Notes: generated by a model not told the origin, from the sequence alone. A stretch of 64,000 nt of DNA from Caulobacter flavus (GCF_003722335.1 NZ_CP026100.1:3818001-3882000), one strand, 5' to 3'. Shown: positions 1 through 9,420, counted from the stretch's first letter. Numbers and translations are program-made.

Positions 1-62
1 GTGGCTGCTCCGCAACGCTTGACGCTTGCAGACTCGGGGGTGCGCGAGGCTATTAGCAGCCG

Positions 63-1232
63 ATGACGCCGATCACCACCACCGCCGAACTGGCGGAGTT
101 CTGTAATGGTTTGAAGGGGCAGCCCTTCATCGCCGTGGACACCGAGTTCATGCGCGAGACCACCTATTGGCCCAAGCTCTGCCTGATCCAGGTCGCTTCG
201 CCCGTCTCCGACGCGGTGATCGACCCTCTGGCGGACGGCCTCGACCTTGAGCCGCTGCTCGAGCTGATGCGCGACGAGACCCTCTTGAAGGTGTTCCACG
301 CCGCCCGTCAGGACGTCGAGATCTTCAATAATCTGAAGGCGATGCCCACGCCTCTGTTCGACACCCAGGTGGCCGGCATGGCCGCGGGTTTCGGCGAGCA
401 GATCGCCTATGACGCCCTCGTGCGCCAGATGCTGAAGATCGAGATCGACAAGTCGAGCCGCTTCACCGACTGGGCCCGCCGTCCGCTGACCGACGCCCAG
501 CTGGCCTATGCCCTGGCCGACGTGACGCACCTGGCGCGCCTGTTCCCGGTGCTGCGCGACCGCCTCCAGGAATCAGGCCGCCTTGCCTGGGTCGAGGAGG
601 AGATGAAGGCGCTCAGCGATCCGGCCGCCTACGACGTCGATCCCGAAAAGGCCTGGCGCCGCCTGCGTCCGCGCAAGACGCAAGCCAAGTACCTGGCCGT
701 CTTCAAGTCGGTCTCGGCCTGGCGCGAACGCACCGCCCAGCAGCGCGACCAGCCGCGCGGCCGCATCCTCAAGGACGAGGCTATCGACGAGCTGGCCACC
801 CAGGCCCCGACCTCGCTGGAGGGTCTCAACACCCTGCGCGGCGTGCCCAAGGGCTTCGGCGGCAGCAAGTTCGGTCCCGACCTGATCGCCGCGATCAAGG
901 CCGCCCTGGCCGATCCCGAGGGCTACGCCCCCGTGGTCGACAAGCCCGGCCCGCCGCCGCCGCCGTCGGCCGGCGCCGTGGTCGAGCTGCTGAAGGTGCT
1001 GCTCAAGGCCCGCGCCGAGGAAGCCGGCGTCGCCTCCAAGCTGATCGCCACCGTTTCGGACCTCGAGAAGATCGCGGCCGATGACGAGGCCGACACCCCG
1101 GCCCTGCAGGGCTGGCGTCGCGAGGCCTTTGGCAGCGACGCCCTGAAGATCAAGCGGGGCGAGCTGGCCCTGGTGCTCGACGGGACCAAGGTCCGCGTCG
1201 TGGAAGTCCGCCGGACCCCGCGTCCGGCCTGA
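63..1232 (+). CDS. rnd: Ribonuclease D
   Basis: A 3'-to-5' exoribonuclease of the DEDD family, used in tRNA 3'-end maturation and RNA turnover in the cytoplasm. The N-terminal half is the exonuclease domain: motif I AVDTEFM puts the metal-binding Asp and Glu at residues 26 and 28, motif II is AARQDVEIF, and motif III is YALADVTHLARL with the expected Tyr and Asp. An HRDC nucleic-acid-binding domain follows at roughly residues 205-290, with a lysine- and alanine-rich tail. The length (389 residues) is normal for the family. The ATG is the first one in frame. The gene appears monocistronic, with a strong hairpin after the stop. Confidence 0.95.
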   Translation: MTPITTTAELAEFCNGLKGQPFIAVDTEFMRETTYWPKLCLIQVASPVSDAVIDPLADGLDLEPLLELMRDETLLKVFHAARQDVEIFNNLKAMPTPLFDTQVAGMAAGFGEQIAYDALVRQMLKIEIDKSSRFTDWARRPLTDAQLAYALADVTHLARLFPVLRDRLQESGRLAWVEEEMKALSDPAAYDVDPEKAWRRLRPRKTQAKYLAVFKSVSAWRERTAQQRDQPRGRILKDEAIDELATQAPTSLEGLNTLRGVPKGFGGSKFGPDLIAAIKAALADPEGYAPVVDKPGPPPPPSAGAVVELLKVLLKARAEEAGVASKLIATVSDLEKIAADDEADTPALQGWRREAFGSDALKIKRGELALVLDGTKVRVVEVRRTPRPA

Positions 1233-1241
1233 CCGGGTCTG

Positions 1242-1276
1242 TCGGCGGCGCGACTCAAAAAGGGTTGCGCCGCCGA
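1242..1276 (+). terminator. Hairpin after rnd
   Basis: TCGGCGGCGC (1242-1251) pairs perfectly with GCGCCGCCGA (1267-1276) nine bases after the rnd stop codon. There is no clear run of T after the stem, so intrinsic termination is plausible but unproven. Confidence 0.5.
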
Positions 1277-1400
1277 GGCTCCGGGCGCGAAGTGCAGGCG
1301 CCGTCTTTGTGCAAGACGGCACAGCCGCCTTGTGGCCGACATGTTTTGAAAGACGATTGCTTATCTCCGGGCGCTATAAGGCGTCGCGGGGACTTTGGCT

Positions 1401-3179
1401 GTGGGGACGGCCGAAAGACTGGGGAATTTGGTCGAGTTGGCGTACGCGGAACAGGAACCGTGGCTGGTCAGGGCCGCGCGCAGTTATGCAAGGCCCGCCA
1501 AGGCCCTGCGGCAGCAGATTCCGCTGCGTCTGTTCGTCATCGCGATGGTCTGCGCGGCGATCGGTCTGCAGCCGCGATTTTCCTTCATGCTTCCGTGGGC
1601 GGCGGCCTGTCTCGCGACGCAGGGGCTCCAGGCCCTGGCCCTGCGGGCTTTCGAGGGGAACCCGCGCCGCTGGGTCGCCGTCTGCCTGGGCGCCGACTTC
1701 CTGTTGGCCGTGGCCTTCGGCTGGCTGGCGGTGCCGCTCTGGCGAACGGGCCTGCCCGCCGGCGCGGCGGGCGGCGCGTTGCTGCTCGCCGGCTCGGTGA
1801 TGACCGCCCTGATGGGGGCCAAGGGATCGCGGATGGCCTTCGCCGCCACCGCCACGCCGCATCTGGCCTACCTCTTTGCTTCTCCGATTCTGGCCGCCAA
1901 TCACAACGACGTGGGCGTGAAGGCCTTCCTGATCGGAAGCGGGCTGATGGTCCTGGTCACCTCGCTGGTTTTCGGCTGGTCGCGCCAGACCCTGCTGGCC
2001 GAGCGCGAGGCGCGTTCCGCCGCCGAGATCCGCCGCGAGCAGGCCGTGGCCGCCGACGCCGCCAAGAGCGCCTTCGTGGCCATGGTCAGTCACGAACTGC
2101 GTACGCCGCTCAGCGCCATCCTGGCCGGGGCCGGCGAGATCGCCCGCGGCGCCGGGGGGCAGGCCAAGGTCAAGGCCGAGCTGATCGCCGACGCCGGCGT
2201 GATGATGCGGGCGCTGCTCAACGACCTGCTGGACCTGTCGAAGATCGAGGCCGGCCGCATGACCGTCGAGGCGATCGACTTCGCGCCGCGCACCCTGATC
2301 TGCGACACCCTGCGGTTCTGGCGGGCCGAGGCGCGCGACAAGGGGCTGGCCTTGCGCTTCACCGGCGGTCGCCGCCTGCCGCGCTGGATCAAGGGCGACC
2401 CGGTGCGCCTGCGCCAGGTGCTCAACAACCTGCTGTCCAACGCCATCAAGTTCACGCCCGAGGGCCTGGTCTGCGTCGAGCTGGAGCTGTCGCCGCGGCC
2501 CGAGGGCGGGCTGATGCTGACCCTGGCGGTCACCGACACCGGGCCGGGCCTTGGCCCCGAGCAGCTGGCGCGGCTGTTCACGGCGTATGACCAGCTGGGG
2601 GCCGACACCGCTCGCACCTTCGGCGGCACCGGGCTGGGCCTGGCCATCAGCCGCGACCTCTCCCGCCTCATGGGCGGCGACCTGACCGCCACGTCGGCCG
2701 AGGGGCGCGGCGCGCGCTTCGTGCTCACCCTGCCGGCGCCGCATGGCGAGGAGCCGCCGACGCCGGAGCCGCTGGACGCGCCCGCCGACGGCTTTTCCGA
2801 CACGGCGGCGGTGCTGGTGGTCGACGACCACGAGATCAACCGCCGCACCCTGGCCCAGGTGCTGGAGGCGTTCGGCCTGGAGGTCACCCTGGCCGCCGAC
2901 GGCGAGACCGCGTTGGCGCTGGCGGCCGAGACCCGGTTCGCGGCCATCCTGATGGATGTCAACATGCCGGGCCTCGACGGGCTGGACACCACGCGCCGCC
3001 TGCGGGCGGAGGGCCTCAACCGCGCCACGCCGGTGATCGCCGTCACCGGCGCGGTGGCCGAGGGCGATATCGCCGCCTGCCGGGCGGCCGGCATGCAGGA
3101 TTTCGTCGAGAAGCCGTTCGAGGTGAGCGCGCTCCATACCGTGCTGGTGCGGGTGCTCGGCGGCGAAGAGGCCGCCTAG
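1401..3179 (+). CDS. Membrane hybrid histidine kinase with C-terminal receiver
   Basis: A two-component hybrid sensor kinase. The N-terminal 200 residues contain about six hydrophobic segments, so the sensor is membrane-embedded and there is no obvious periplasmic or PAS domain. The dimerisation H-box SHELRTPLS carries the phospho-accepting His near residue 231. The ATPase domain shows the N-box NNLLSNAIKF and the G-boxes DTGPGLG and GGTGLGL. The C-terminal receiver has its phospho-accepting Asp in ILMDVNMPG near residue 519 and the conserved Lys in VEKPFE. The frame also opens at TTG 1395, but the GGGGA at 1388-1392 is better spaced for GTG 1401. The signal and partner response regulator are unknown. 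The kinase-receiver design implies a phosphorelay through a separate Hpt protein. Confidence 0.85.
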   Translation: MGTAERLGNLVELAYAEQEPWLVRAARSYARPAKALRQQIPLRLFVIAMVCAAIGLQPRFSFMLPWAAACLATQGLQALALRAFEGNPRRWVAVCLGADFLLAVAFGWLAVPLWRTGLPAGAAGGALLLAGSVMTALMGAKGSRMAFAATATPHLAYLFASPILAANHNDVGVKAFLIGSGLMVLVTSLVFGWSRQTLLAEREARSAAEIRREQAVAADAAKSAFVAMVSHELRTPLSAILAGAGEIARGAGGQAKVKAELIADAGVMMRALLNDLLDLSKIEAGRMTVEAIDFAPRTLICDTLRFWRAEARDKGLALRFTGGRRLPRWIKGDPVRLRQVLNNLLSNAIKFTPEGLVCVELELSPRPEGGLMLTLAVTDTGPGLGPEQLARLFTAYDQLGADTARTFGGTGLGLAISRDLSRLMGGDLTATSAEGRGARFVLTLPAPHGEEPPTPEPLDAPADGFSDTAAVLVVDDHEINRRTLAQVLEAFGLEVTLAADGETALALAAETRFAAILMDVNMPGLDGLDTTRRLRAEGLNRATPVIAVTGAVAEGDIAACRAAGMQDFVEKPFEVSALHTVLVRVLGGEEAA

Positions 3180-3290
3180 AGCCTTTTTGCCTCACATGAA
3201 ATCATGTGAGGCGCCTAAAAATGAGCTAAATCAAATATTTAGAGCGCGTTGGTCGGCGAGCCGCTCACAATTTCGCCTGACGCGCTCTAG
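3179..3290. repeat. Composite palindromic intergenic element
   Basis: Two stem-loops side by side. GCCTCACATGA (3189-3199) and TCATGTGAGGC (3202-3212) are perfect 11-base arms separated by two bases. AGAGCGCGT (3241-3249) and ACGCGCTCT (3280-3288) are perfect arms enclosing weaker pairing. The TAGAGC...GCTCTA boundaries resemble interspersed palindromes known in alphaproteobacteria. The second stem overlaps the stop codon of the minus-strand gene that ends at 3287. Confidence 0.6.
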
Positions 3291-3559
3291 CTGGCGACGT
3301 GTCCGAAGGTCTCGCAGGCGGCCATGATCAGCGCCGACAGGATCACGCCGTGATAGGCCGCGCCGAGCACGACGGTGCGCCGCACCGACCAGCCGCGCCT
3401 GGCCCCGAAGGCCGCGGCGACGTCGCGCTGCAGCTGCCTGGCCGGGCTGTCCAACGGCCTGGCCGATACGCCCGCCAGCCGGGCCGCGTCGGACTTGGGC
3501 GGCGCTTGCTGAACGGCGTCGATGGCGTCGTGAACGTCGTAGGCGACCTGCTTCCGCAT
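3287..3559 (-). CDS. Small hypothetical membrane protein
   Basis: A 90-residue protein of unknown function. The first 60 residues are polar and charged. Near the C-terminus lies one hydrophobic stretch (TVVLGAAYHGVILSALIMAA), consistent with a single membrane anchor with a short tail. The start is supported by GGGGAGAA about ten bases upstream of the ATG. The stop codon lies inside a palindromic element, so the last residues may have been set by repeat insertion. It converges with the histidine kinase gene and lies downstream of ppx on the same strand. No domain is recognised. Confidence 0.6.
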   Translation of the reverse strand: MRKQVAYDVHDAIDAVQQAPPKSDAARLAGVSARPLDSPARQLQRDVAAAFGARRGWSVRRTVVLGAAYHGVILSALIMAACETFGHVAS

Positions 3560-3663
3560 GTCGGTTTTCTCCCCGTGCTGAGGGGGAGAAGCTTCGGCGT
3601 GGCGTGGCTAACAAACCATGCTGGAAGAACGTTGTTCGCCTGCGGCGCGCTGTCGCGGGCTCG

Positions 3664-5151
3664 TCAGAGCGGCAGGACCTTCAGCTTCAGGCCGAGCACC
3701 TGGGCCAGCGTGCCGGCTCGCTTGGCGGTCTGTTCGCCCAGCAGCAGGGCCGCATAGCCCGGTTCAGCCGACAGCTGCACGTCGGCCTTCTCGATCGCCA
3801 GCCGCGAGCGCGACAGCAGCGCGGGACTGCGGCCCGACAGGTCGCAGCCCAGGCGGATCGCCGCGCCCAGGGCCCGGGCGCGCTTGAGGCGGGCTGGCGT
3901 CAGCAGGCGTTCCAGCACGTCCATCTCGGGCGGATTGAACGGCGTGGAGTGGCGGGCGAAGGCGGCGGCGGCCAGGAAGGCGCGCTCCACGTGGGTCTGG
4001 CCGGCGATCGGCGCGCGCAGCACCTGCTCGAAGACGAGGTCGGCGCGATGGTCCGGGTGCAGGCGCGCGCCCAGGTCGGCCAGCCGGCAGGCCGCCGCCG
4101 TCAGCACCGCGTCGCGGCCGTCGAATAGGCTTTCCAGCTTGCCGAACGCCGGCTCCAGCCAAGTCTCCAGCGCCACGCCCAGGTCGTCGGCGACGCCCTG
4201 GCGGGCCGTCAGCGAGGCGCAGCCCTCGATCAGCGGATCCAGGCCCCGCACGCGCGGCGCCATGGCCTCGAACAGCAGGCCCTCGCGCACACCGAAGGCC
4301 GAGATCTCGATGCGCTTGAGGTCTAGGCGCTCGATCAGGCTTTCCAGCACGACGGCGGCGTAGGGCAGGGTCTCGATGCGCTTCTTGGACATGCCCTCGA
4401 TGCGCTCCAGCGAACTTCTCGACTGGTGCGAGACCAGGCGCGCGGCCTCCAGGGCCTCGCTGCGGCCGATCTCGTACTGGTGAACCACCTGCAGCGGATA
4501 TCCGGAAAGCCGCATGTGCAGCAGAGCCAGGTTCCGCCAGGCGCCGCCCACGGCGTGGAAGGCGTCGGCCTTGAACACCTCGGCCACCGGGGCCAGGCGC
4601 TGGGCGGCCAGGCGGCGCACGCGGTCGGCGTCGAAGCCTTCGGTCAGGCCCAGGCTGAACGGTCCCAGCGGCAGCGTCACGCCCTGGCCGGCGCCGGTCG
4701 GTTCCAGCCGCACCAGCTCCAGGCTCGCGCCGCCCAGGTCGCCGACCACGCCCGTGGCGTCCGGCGCGCCGGCCAGCACGCCCAGCGCGGCGTAGCGGGC
4801 CTCTTCCTCGCCGGAGAGCACGCGGATGGTCAGGCCGGTCTCATCGGCCACGCGCTTGACGAAGGCGGGGCCGTCGCTGGCCTCGCGCACGGCGGCGGTC
4901 GCGGCCACGAAGGTCTCGGCCGGCTGCACGGCCTCGAGCACCGCCTTGAAGCGCGTCAGCGCGGCCAGGGTCTGGGCGACGCCGTCGGGCGCCAGGCGGC
5001 CCTTGGAGCCTAGCTCGCGGCCAAGGCCGGCCAGCACCTTCTCGTTGAAGACGGTCCAGATGGCGCGACCTTCCAGCCGGTACACCACCAGGCGGACCGA
5101 GTTGGAGCCGATATCGATCACGGCCGCGTCGCGCGGCGCCGAGAGAGGCAT
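3664..5151 (-). CDS. ppx: Exopolyphosphatase / guanosine pentaphosphatase
   Basis: Ppx/GppA phosphatase that releases phosphate from the ends of inorganic polyphosphate and may also hydrolyse pppGpp. The actin-like fold is recognisable from the phosphate-binding motif DIGSNSVRLVVY at residues 12-23, GEEEARYAALGV in the middle, and VGDLGGASLELV in the second subdomain. A helical HD-like C-terminal domain follows; 495 residues is typical of the longer alphaproteobacterial form. It lies just downstream of ppk on the same strand, so polyphosphate synthesis and breakdown are encoded together. The 87-base gap between them shows no obvious terminator. Confidence 0.93.
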   Translation of the reverse strand: MPLSAPRDAAVIDIGSNSVRLVVYRLEGRAIWTVFNEKVLAGLGRELGSKGRLAPDGVAQTLAALTRFKAVLEAVQPAETFVAATAAVREASDGPAFVKRVADETGLTIRVLSGEEEARYAALGVLAGAPDATGVVGDLGGASLELVRLEPTGAGQGVTLPLGPFSLGLTEGFDADRVRRLAAQRLAPVAEVFKADAFHAVGGAWRNLALLHMRLSGYPLQVVHQYEIGRSEALEAARLVSHQSRSSLERIEGMSKKRIETLPYAAVVLESLIERLDLKRIEISAFGVREGLLFEAMAPRVRGLDPLIEGCASLTARQGVADDLGVALETWLEPAFGKLESLFDGRDAVLTAAACRLADLGARLHPDHRADLVFEQVLRAPIAGQTHVERAFLAAAAFARHSTPFNPPEMDVLERLLTPARLKRARALGAAIRLGCDLSGRSPALLSRSRLAIEKADVQLSAEPGYAALLLGEQTAKRAGTLAQVLGLKLKVLPL

Positions 5152-5238
5152 GAGGCTGGTTTAACGCATTCGTCGCGCAGGGGAAGCAGCGGCCTTGGAC
5201 GAAACCGTCACGAAAGCCGTCGCTCCCCAGTTTTTAGG

Positions 5239-7464
5239 CTAGCGCTTGCGCTTTGGGCCGACGTGGTCGAAGGCGCGCGGCAGGTCCTGCACGTGGTGGC
5301 CGCGCCCAGACAGGCTGGGATTGGTCATGAAGTACTCGTGGGCCGAGAACGCGCCCTTGCTCTCCCAGGCCGGATCGCGGGCATAGCGACCCTCGCTGTC
5401 GAGGCGCCAGCTCTGGGCCTCGTCATTGAGGTTGGCGACCATGATCTGGCTCAGCACCTGCTGATGCACGGTCGGGTTCTCGATCGGCACCAGGCTTTCC
5501 ACCCGGCGGTCGAGGTTGCGCGGCATCCAGTCGGCCGAGCTGATGAAGGCCCGGGTCTGGGCGCTGGGCATGTCGGCGCCGTTGGCGAAGGCCACGACGC
5601 GGCTGTGCTCGAGGAAGCGGCCGACGATCGACTTGACCCGGATGTTGTCCGACAGGCCTGCGATCCCGGGCCTCAAACAACAAATGCCGCGCACCACCAG
5701 GTCGATCTGCACGCCGTCCTGGCTGGCGGCGTAGAGCGCGTCGATGATCTGAGGGTCGACCACCGCGTTCATCTTGGCCCAGATGCCCGCCGGCTTGCCG
5801 GCGCGGGCGTTGGCCGCTTCGGCGGCGATCATGGCCAGCAGGTCGGGCTTCAGGGTCTGGGGCGAGAAGGACAGCTTTTCCAGCGCGCCGGGCTGGGCGT
5901 AGCCGGTGATGAAGTTGAACAGCTTGCCGCCGTCGCGGCCCATGGCCGGATCGCAGGTGAACAGGGAAAGGTCGGTGTAAACCCTCGCCGTCTGCGGGTG
6001 ATAGTTGCCGGTGCCGAAGTGGCAGTAGGTGCGCAGGGAGTCGCCCTCGCGGCGGACCACCACCGACAGCTTGGCGTGGGTCTTCCAGTCGACGAAGCCG
6101 AACACCACGTGCACGCCGGCCCGTTCGAGGTCGCGCGCCCACTTCAGATTGTTCTCCTCGTCGAACCGCGCCTTGATCTCCACGAGGGCGGTGACGTTCT
6201 TGCCGTTGTCGGCCGCCTCGATAAGGGCCGCCACGATCGGGCTGTCCTTCGAGGTGCGATAAAGCGTCTGCTTGATCGCCAGCACGTTGGGGTCGCGGGC
6301 TGCCTGGCGGAGGAACTGCACCACCACGTCGAAGCTCTCGAACGGATGGTGGACCAGGATGTCCTTCTCGCGGATCGCCGCGAAGCAGTCGCCGCCGTGG
6401 TCGCGCACGCGCTCGGGGAAGCGGGCGTTGTAGGGCTTGAACTTCAGGTCCGGACGGTCGGGCGGGATCAGCTCGCTCATCTGGGCCAGGCCCAGCTTGC
6501 CGTCGACCAGCACCACGTCTTCGGGCTGGGCGCGCAGGCCCTCGATGATGAACTCGCGCAGGTCGGCGGGCATGGTGGTCTGGATCTTCACCCGCACCAC
6601 GCGGCCCAGGCGCCGCTTCTTCAGGCGCGCCTCGAACTCGCGCACCAGGTCCTCGGCCTCTTCCTCGATCTCCAGGTCGCTGTCGCGGATCAGGCGGAAC
6701 AGGCCCCGGCCCTCGACCTCGTAACCGGGGAACAGGTGGTCGAGGAACAGGATGATGAAGCTTTCCAGCGCCACGATCTTGCGCTCGCGCTTGCGGCCGC
6801 GGGCGGTGCTGGCGATCTCCCAGAAGCGCTGCACCTGGTTGGGGATCGGCGCCAGGGCGTACAGGTGCTTGTCGTCGGCGATCCGGCGCAGCTTCAGCGC
6901 CAGGCAGAAGCCCAGGTTCGGGATGAACGGGAACGGGTGGGCGGGATCGACGGCCAGCGGCGTCAGCACCGGGAAGATGCGCGACTTGAAGATGTCCTCG
7001 GCGCGCTCGCGGTCGGCGCCGACGATGTCCTTGGCGTCCAGCAGCTTCAGGCCCTCGGCCCACAGCTCGGCGCGCACCTCGCGCCAGATCTTCTGCTGCT
7101 CGCTCATCAGCTCGAAGGCAGAGGCGTTGATGCGGGTCAACTGCTCGCCCGGCGTCAGGCCGTCCTGGCTGACCACGCGCACGCTCTCGCGCACCTGGCC
7201 CTTCAGGCCGGCCACGCGCACCATGTAGAATTCGTCGAGGTTGTTGGCGCTGATCGACAGGAAGCGCAGGCGCTCCAGCAGCGGGTGGCGCGGATTGGCG
7301 CTTTCCTCGAGCACGCGCTGGTTGAAGGCCAGCCACGACAGTTCGCGATTGAAGAACCGCTCGGGCGAGGCCAGCAGGTCCTCGTCGAGCGTCAGCCGCG
7401 CGCGATCCTCGGGCGCGGTCTCCACCTTGTGAGGGGCGGGCGCGAGGGCGGCGGCGTCTGTCAT
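5239..7464 (-). CDS. ppk: Polyphosphate kinase 1
   Basis: PPK1 reversibly transfers the terminal phosphate of ATP to a growing polyphosphate chain. The 741-residue length fits the family. The N-terminal domain begins with [20 protein letters not shown]. The phosphate-transfer core has the catalytic His in THAKLSVVV (about residue 463) and the second essential His in [13 protein letters not shown] (about residue 620). The metal and substrate motifs [14 protein letters not shown] and [10 protein letters not shown] are intact. ppx follows on the same strand and hdaA lies upstream. The final residues, GPKRKR, are basic. Confidence 0.96.
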   Translation of the reverse strand: MTDAAALAPAPHKVETAPEDRARLTLDEDLLASPERFFNRELSWLAFNQRVLEESANPRHPLLERLRFLSISANNLDEFYMVRVAGLKGQVRESVRVVSQDGLTPGEQLTRINASAFELMSEQQKIWREVRAELWAEGLKLLDAKDIVGADRERAEDIFKSRIFPVLTPLAVDPAHPFPFIPNLGFCLALKLRRIADDKHLYALAPIPNQVQRFWEIASTARGRKRERKIVALESFIILFLDHLFPGYEVEGRGLFRLIRDSDLEIEEEAEDLVREFEARLKKRRLGRVVRVKIQTTMPADLREFIIEGLRAQPEDVVLVDGKLGLAQMSELIPPDRPDLKFKPYNARFPERVRDHGGDCFAAIREKDILVHHPFESFDVVVQFLRQAARDPNVLAIKQTLYRTSKDSPIVAALIEAADNGKNVTALVEIKARFDEENNLKWARDLERAGVHVVFGFVDWKTHAKLSVVVRREGDSLRTYCHFGTGNYHPQTARVYTDLSLFTCDPAMGRDGGKLFNFITGYAQPGALEKLSFSPQTLKPDLLAMIAAEAANARAGKPAGIWAKMNAVVDPQIIDALYAASQDGVQIDLVVRGICCLRPGIAGLSDNIRVKSIVGRFLEHSRVVAFANGADMPSAQTRAFISSADWMPRNLDRRVESLVPIENPTVHQQVLSQIMVANLNDEAQSWRLDSEGRYARDPAWESKGAFSAHEYFMTNPSLSGRGHHVQDLPRAFDHVGPKRKR

Positions 7465-7567
7465 CGTCTACTCCAGGGCAATGCCCGGCATGGTGGACGA
7501 GCCCGATGACAGCCGCAAGACAAACAGGGATTTCTTCAAGAAAAGCCGGGCTTTCGCTCAGTCCCGT

Positions 7568-8263
7568 TCAGTCCTCGAACGCGTCGTCCTCGCCGAACGC
7601 CAGCACTTGCGCCACGAAGGCGCGGGTGATGCCGCGATTGCCCTCGGAGGCCGCCTCGTCCAGCAGCGCCACCAGGGCCACGGCCTCGGGCGCGCTGCGC
7701 GGAATGCGGCGCAGCAGATAGGCGTAGACGTCGTCGGCCGGACGGATCAGCCGATCGGCGAAGGCTCGGCGCAGCACCGCTTCCAGCACCACGTCGTCGG
7801 GCTCGTCGATCAGGGCGGCGGTCAGCGCATTGAGGCGCGAGCGCAGGTCCGGCACGATCGTCTGCCATTCCAGCGGCGCGGTCTGGGCGGTCAGCAGCAG
7901 GCTGCCGCCGTCGACGCCGGCCATGTTCAGCAGGTGAAACAGGTCCTCGTCGGACACCACGCCGCCCAGGGCTCGGCGGTCGGCGTCCTCGACCAGCACG
8001 GCGCGGCCGCGCAGGGCGGGCAGGTTGAGCGGCGCCTGGTGAGGATCGGTGGCGTCGACGATCACGGCGCTAGCCTGCGCGGCCCAGGCGCGCGCCAGGT
8101 GGGTCTTGCCCGAGCCCGACGGGCCGATCAGGGCCAGACGGCCGTTCGGCCACTCCGGCCACGTATCGACGGCGCGCACGGCGTCCTCGTTCGCCGGCGA
8201 GACGGCGAAGTCGGCCCGCTCGAAGGTGGGCAGGCGTTCCAACGGCAATTTCAGCTGGCTCAA
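7568..8263 (-). CDS. hdaA: HdaA, DnaA-related regulator of replication initiation
   Basis: A DnaA-like AAA+ protein that, with the DNA-loaded beta clamp, stimulates ATP hydrolysis by DnaA and prevents over-initiation. I place the start at TTG 8263, giving 231 residues, because the clamp-binding motif QLKLPLE then sits at the very N-terminus as in E. coli Hda. The open frame extends to 8509, but that part is a low-complexity VHTGVHTSIHT stretch produced by the DNA repeat upstream. Walker A is GPSGSGKTHLA, Walker B VLVEDADRRAL, and the arginine-finger region reads PDLRSRLNAL. ppk lies downstream and the EcsC gene is divergent. DnaA-box-like repeats lie about 105-180 bases upstream of the start. 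Confidence 0.88.
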   Translation of the reverse strand: MSQLKLPLERLPTFERADFAVSPANEDAVRAVDTWPEWPNGRLALIGPSGSGKTHLARAWAAQASAVIVDATDPHQAPLNLPALRGRAVLVEDADRRALGGVVSDEDLFHLLNMAGVDGGSLLLTAQTAPLEWQTIVPDLRSRLNALTAALIDEPDDVVLEAVLRRAFADRLIRPADDVYAYLLRRIPRSAPEAVALVALLDEAASEGNRGITRAFVAQVLAFGEDDAFED

Positions 8264-8368
8264 GGTCGGGGCGAAGTCACATGGTGAATGGGTAGGCAAG
8301 GTATAGGCGGCGGGCCGCTGCGCCGCGAGACGGCGCGCGGGCGGTCTTGGGGATATAGGGGGCGATAG

Positions 8369-8441
8369 GTGTGGACGCAGAAAGCGGGTGTGGATGCTCG
8401 TGTGGACGCCGGTGTGGACGGCCGTGGTCAAATGATCCACC
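8369..8441. promoter_or_regulatory. Cluster of DnaA-box-like repeats upstream of hdaA
   Basis: Four direct copies of GTGTGGA(C/T)G start at 8369, 8388, 8400 and 8412. An inverted near-copy, TGATCCACC, lies at 8433-8441. They resemble the reverse complement of DnaA boxes (TGTGGATNA; Caulobacter G-box TGATCCACA). The array sits in the divergent hdaA/EcsC region and spans about 73 bases. Confidence 0.5.
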
Positions 8442-8494
8442 GGCCTGTTGAGCGTTAATCTTCTGGGGACTTCGAGCGTTTCCCCGACTGCGGC

Positions 8495-9292
8495 ATGATC
8501 CGGCGGCAAACGCTTCGACGTCGCCGCGATTCACTTTGGAGTTCTCAGCTGGCCCAGACCGCCGCCACCGCCGATCTCGCCGCCTGGCGCGCCGAGATGA
8601 CCAAGCCGCCGGGCGCCTTGGGCATGGCCGCCCGCGCCGTCCAGCTGAAGGTCAACCAGATCATCCCGGAAAAGGTCCACGCCGCCATCACCGCGGCGAT
8701 GCAGGGCATGACCCGGGCCATTCTCACCGGTTCGGACTTCGCCACCGGCGCGCCGCTGGTCCAGGCCACGCTGGCCGAGCGGCTGGAGCGCGTGCGGACG
8801 GCGATCGCCAACTGGAAGAAGACCGCCGCCGCCGAGGGCGGGATCGCCGGGGCAGGGGGCTTCGTCCTGGCCGCCGCCGACTTCCCGCTGCTGATGAGCT
8901 TCAAGATCAAGCTCCTGTTCGAGATCGCCGCGGCCTTCGGTCATGACGGCGCCGAGCTCTCCGAGCGGCTCTACATCCTGCACATCTTCGAGCTGGCGTT
9001 CTCGGATTCAGCCCATCGCGCCAGGGTGTTCGAGGCGATGGACGGCTGGGACGCGCGAACCCATCCGAGCGACCTTTCCGGCTTCGACTGGCGCGCCTTC
9101 CAGCAGCAGTACCGCGACCACATCGACCTGGCGAAGCTGGCCCAACTGCTGCCGGTCGTCGGCGCGCCGGTGGGGGCCATCGTCAACTGGCGCCTGGTCG
9201 AGAAACTCGGCCACACGGCGGTGATGGCCTACCGGATGCGGCTGGAATCTATTCCACCTCTCCCAAAGGGAGAGGGAGGGGCCCATGCGTAG
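8495..9292 (+). CDS. EcsC family protein
   Basis: Resembles the EcsC family, named after a gene in a Bacillus ABC-transporter operon; the biochemical role is unknown. Recognisable parts are the helical N-terminal region around KPPGALGMAARAVQLKVN, the glycine-rich hydrophobic segment GGIAGAGGFVLAAADFPLLM near residues 115-135, and a second glycine/alanine-rich segment LLPVVGAPVGAIVNW near the C-terminus. Both could associate with membrane. The start is uncertain: ATG 8495 lacks a clear ribosome-binding site, while GGAG at 8538-8541 precedes an in-frame CTG at 8549 and the next ATG is 8597. The last dozen residues (PPLPKGEGGAHA) are encoded by an intergenic repeat, so the ancestral stop was probably earlier. 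Confidence 0.75.
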   Translation: MIRRQTLRRRRDSLWSSQLAQTAATADLAAWRAEMTKPPGALGMAARAVQLKVNQIIPEKVHAAITAAMQGMTRAILTGSDFATGAPLVQATLAERLERVRTAIANWKKTAAAEGGIAGAGGFVLAAADFPLLMSFKIKLLFEIAAAFGHDGAELSERLYILHIFELAFSDSAHRARVFEAMDGWDARTHPSDLSGFDWRAFQQQYRDHIDLAKLAQLLPVVGAPVGAIVNWRLVEKLGHTAVMAYRMRLESIPPLPKGEGGAHA

Positions 9293-9420
9293 CATGGGAG
9301 GGTGAGGGGTTTAGGTCTATCCGGATAGGGCGATGATCAAAGGTGATGGGACCGCCGACAGTGTACGCCCTCACCCTCCCACCGCTTCGCGGCGGGCCCC
9401 TCCCTCTCCCCACGGAGAGG
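9257..9420. repeat. Large inverted repeat between convergent genes
   Basis: The left arm (about 9257-9306, starting CCTCTCCCAAAGGGAGAGG) and the right arm (about 9367-9420) are inverted versions of one GC-rich repeat and can form a long hairpin. Each arm contains its own small palindrome. It lies between the convergent EcsC and DsbA-type genes and supplies the C-terminal codons of both, so it may also serve as a bidirectional terminator. Confidence 0.7.

Noticed and set aside
5263..7509. 748-residue open frame opposite ppk
   Set aside because: Shadow frame caused by high GC; rich in His, Gly and Val without any domain, while the minus strand encodes an unmistakable PPK1.
8264..8509. 82-residue N-terminal extension of HdaA
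   Set aside because: Low-complexity repeat peptide produced by the DnaA-box-like array; the clamp-binding motif should be N-terminal.
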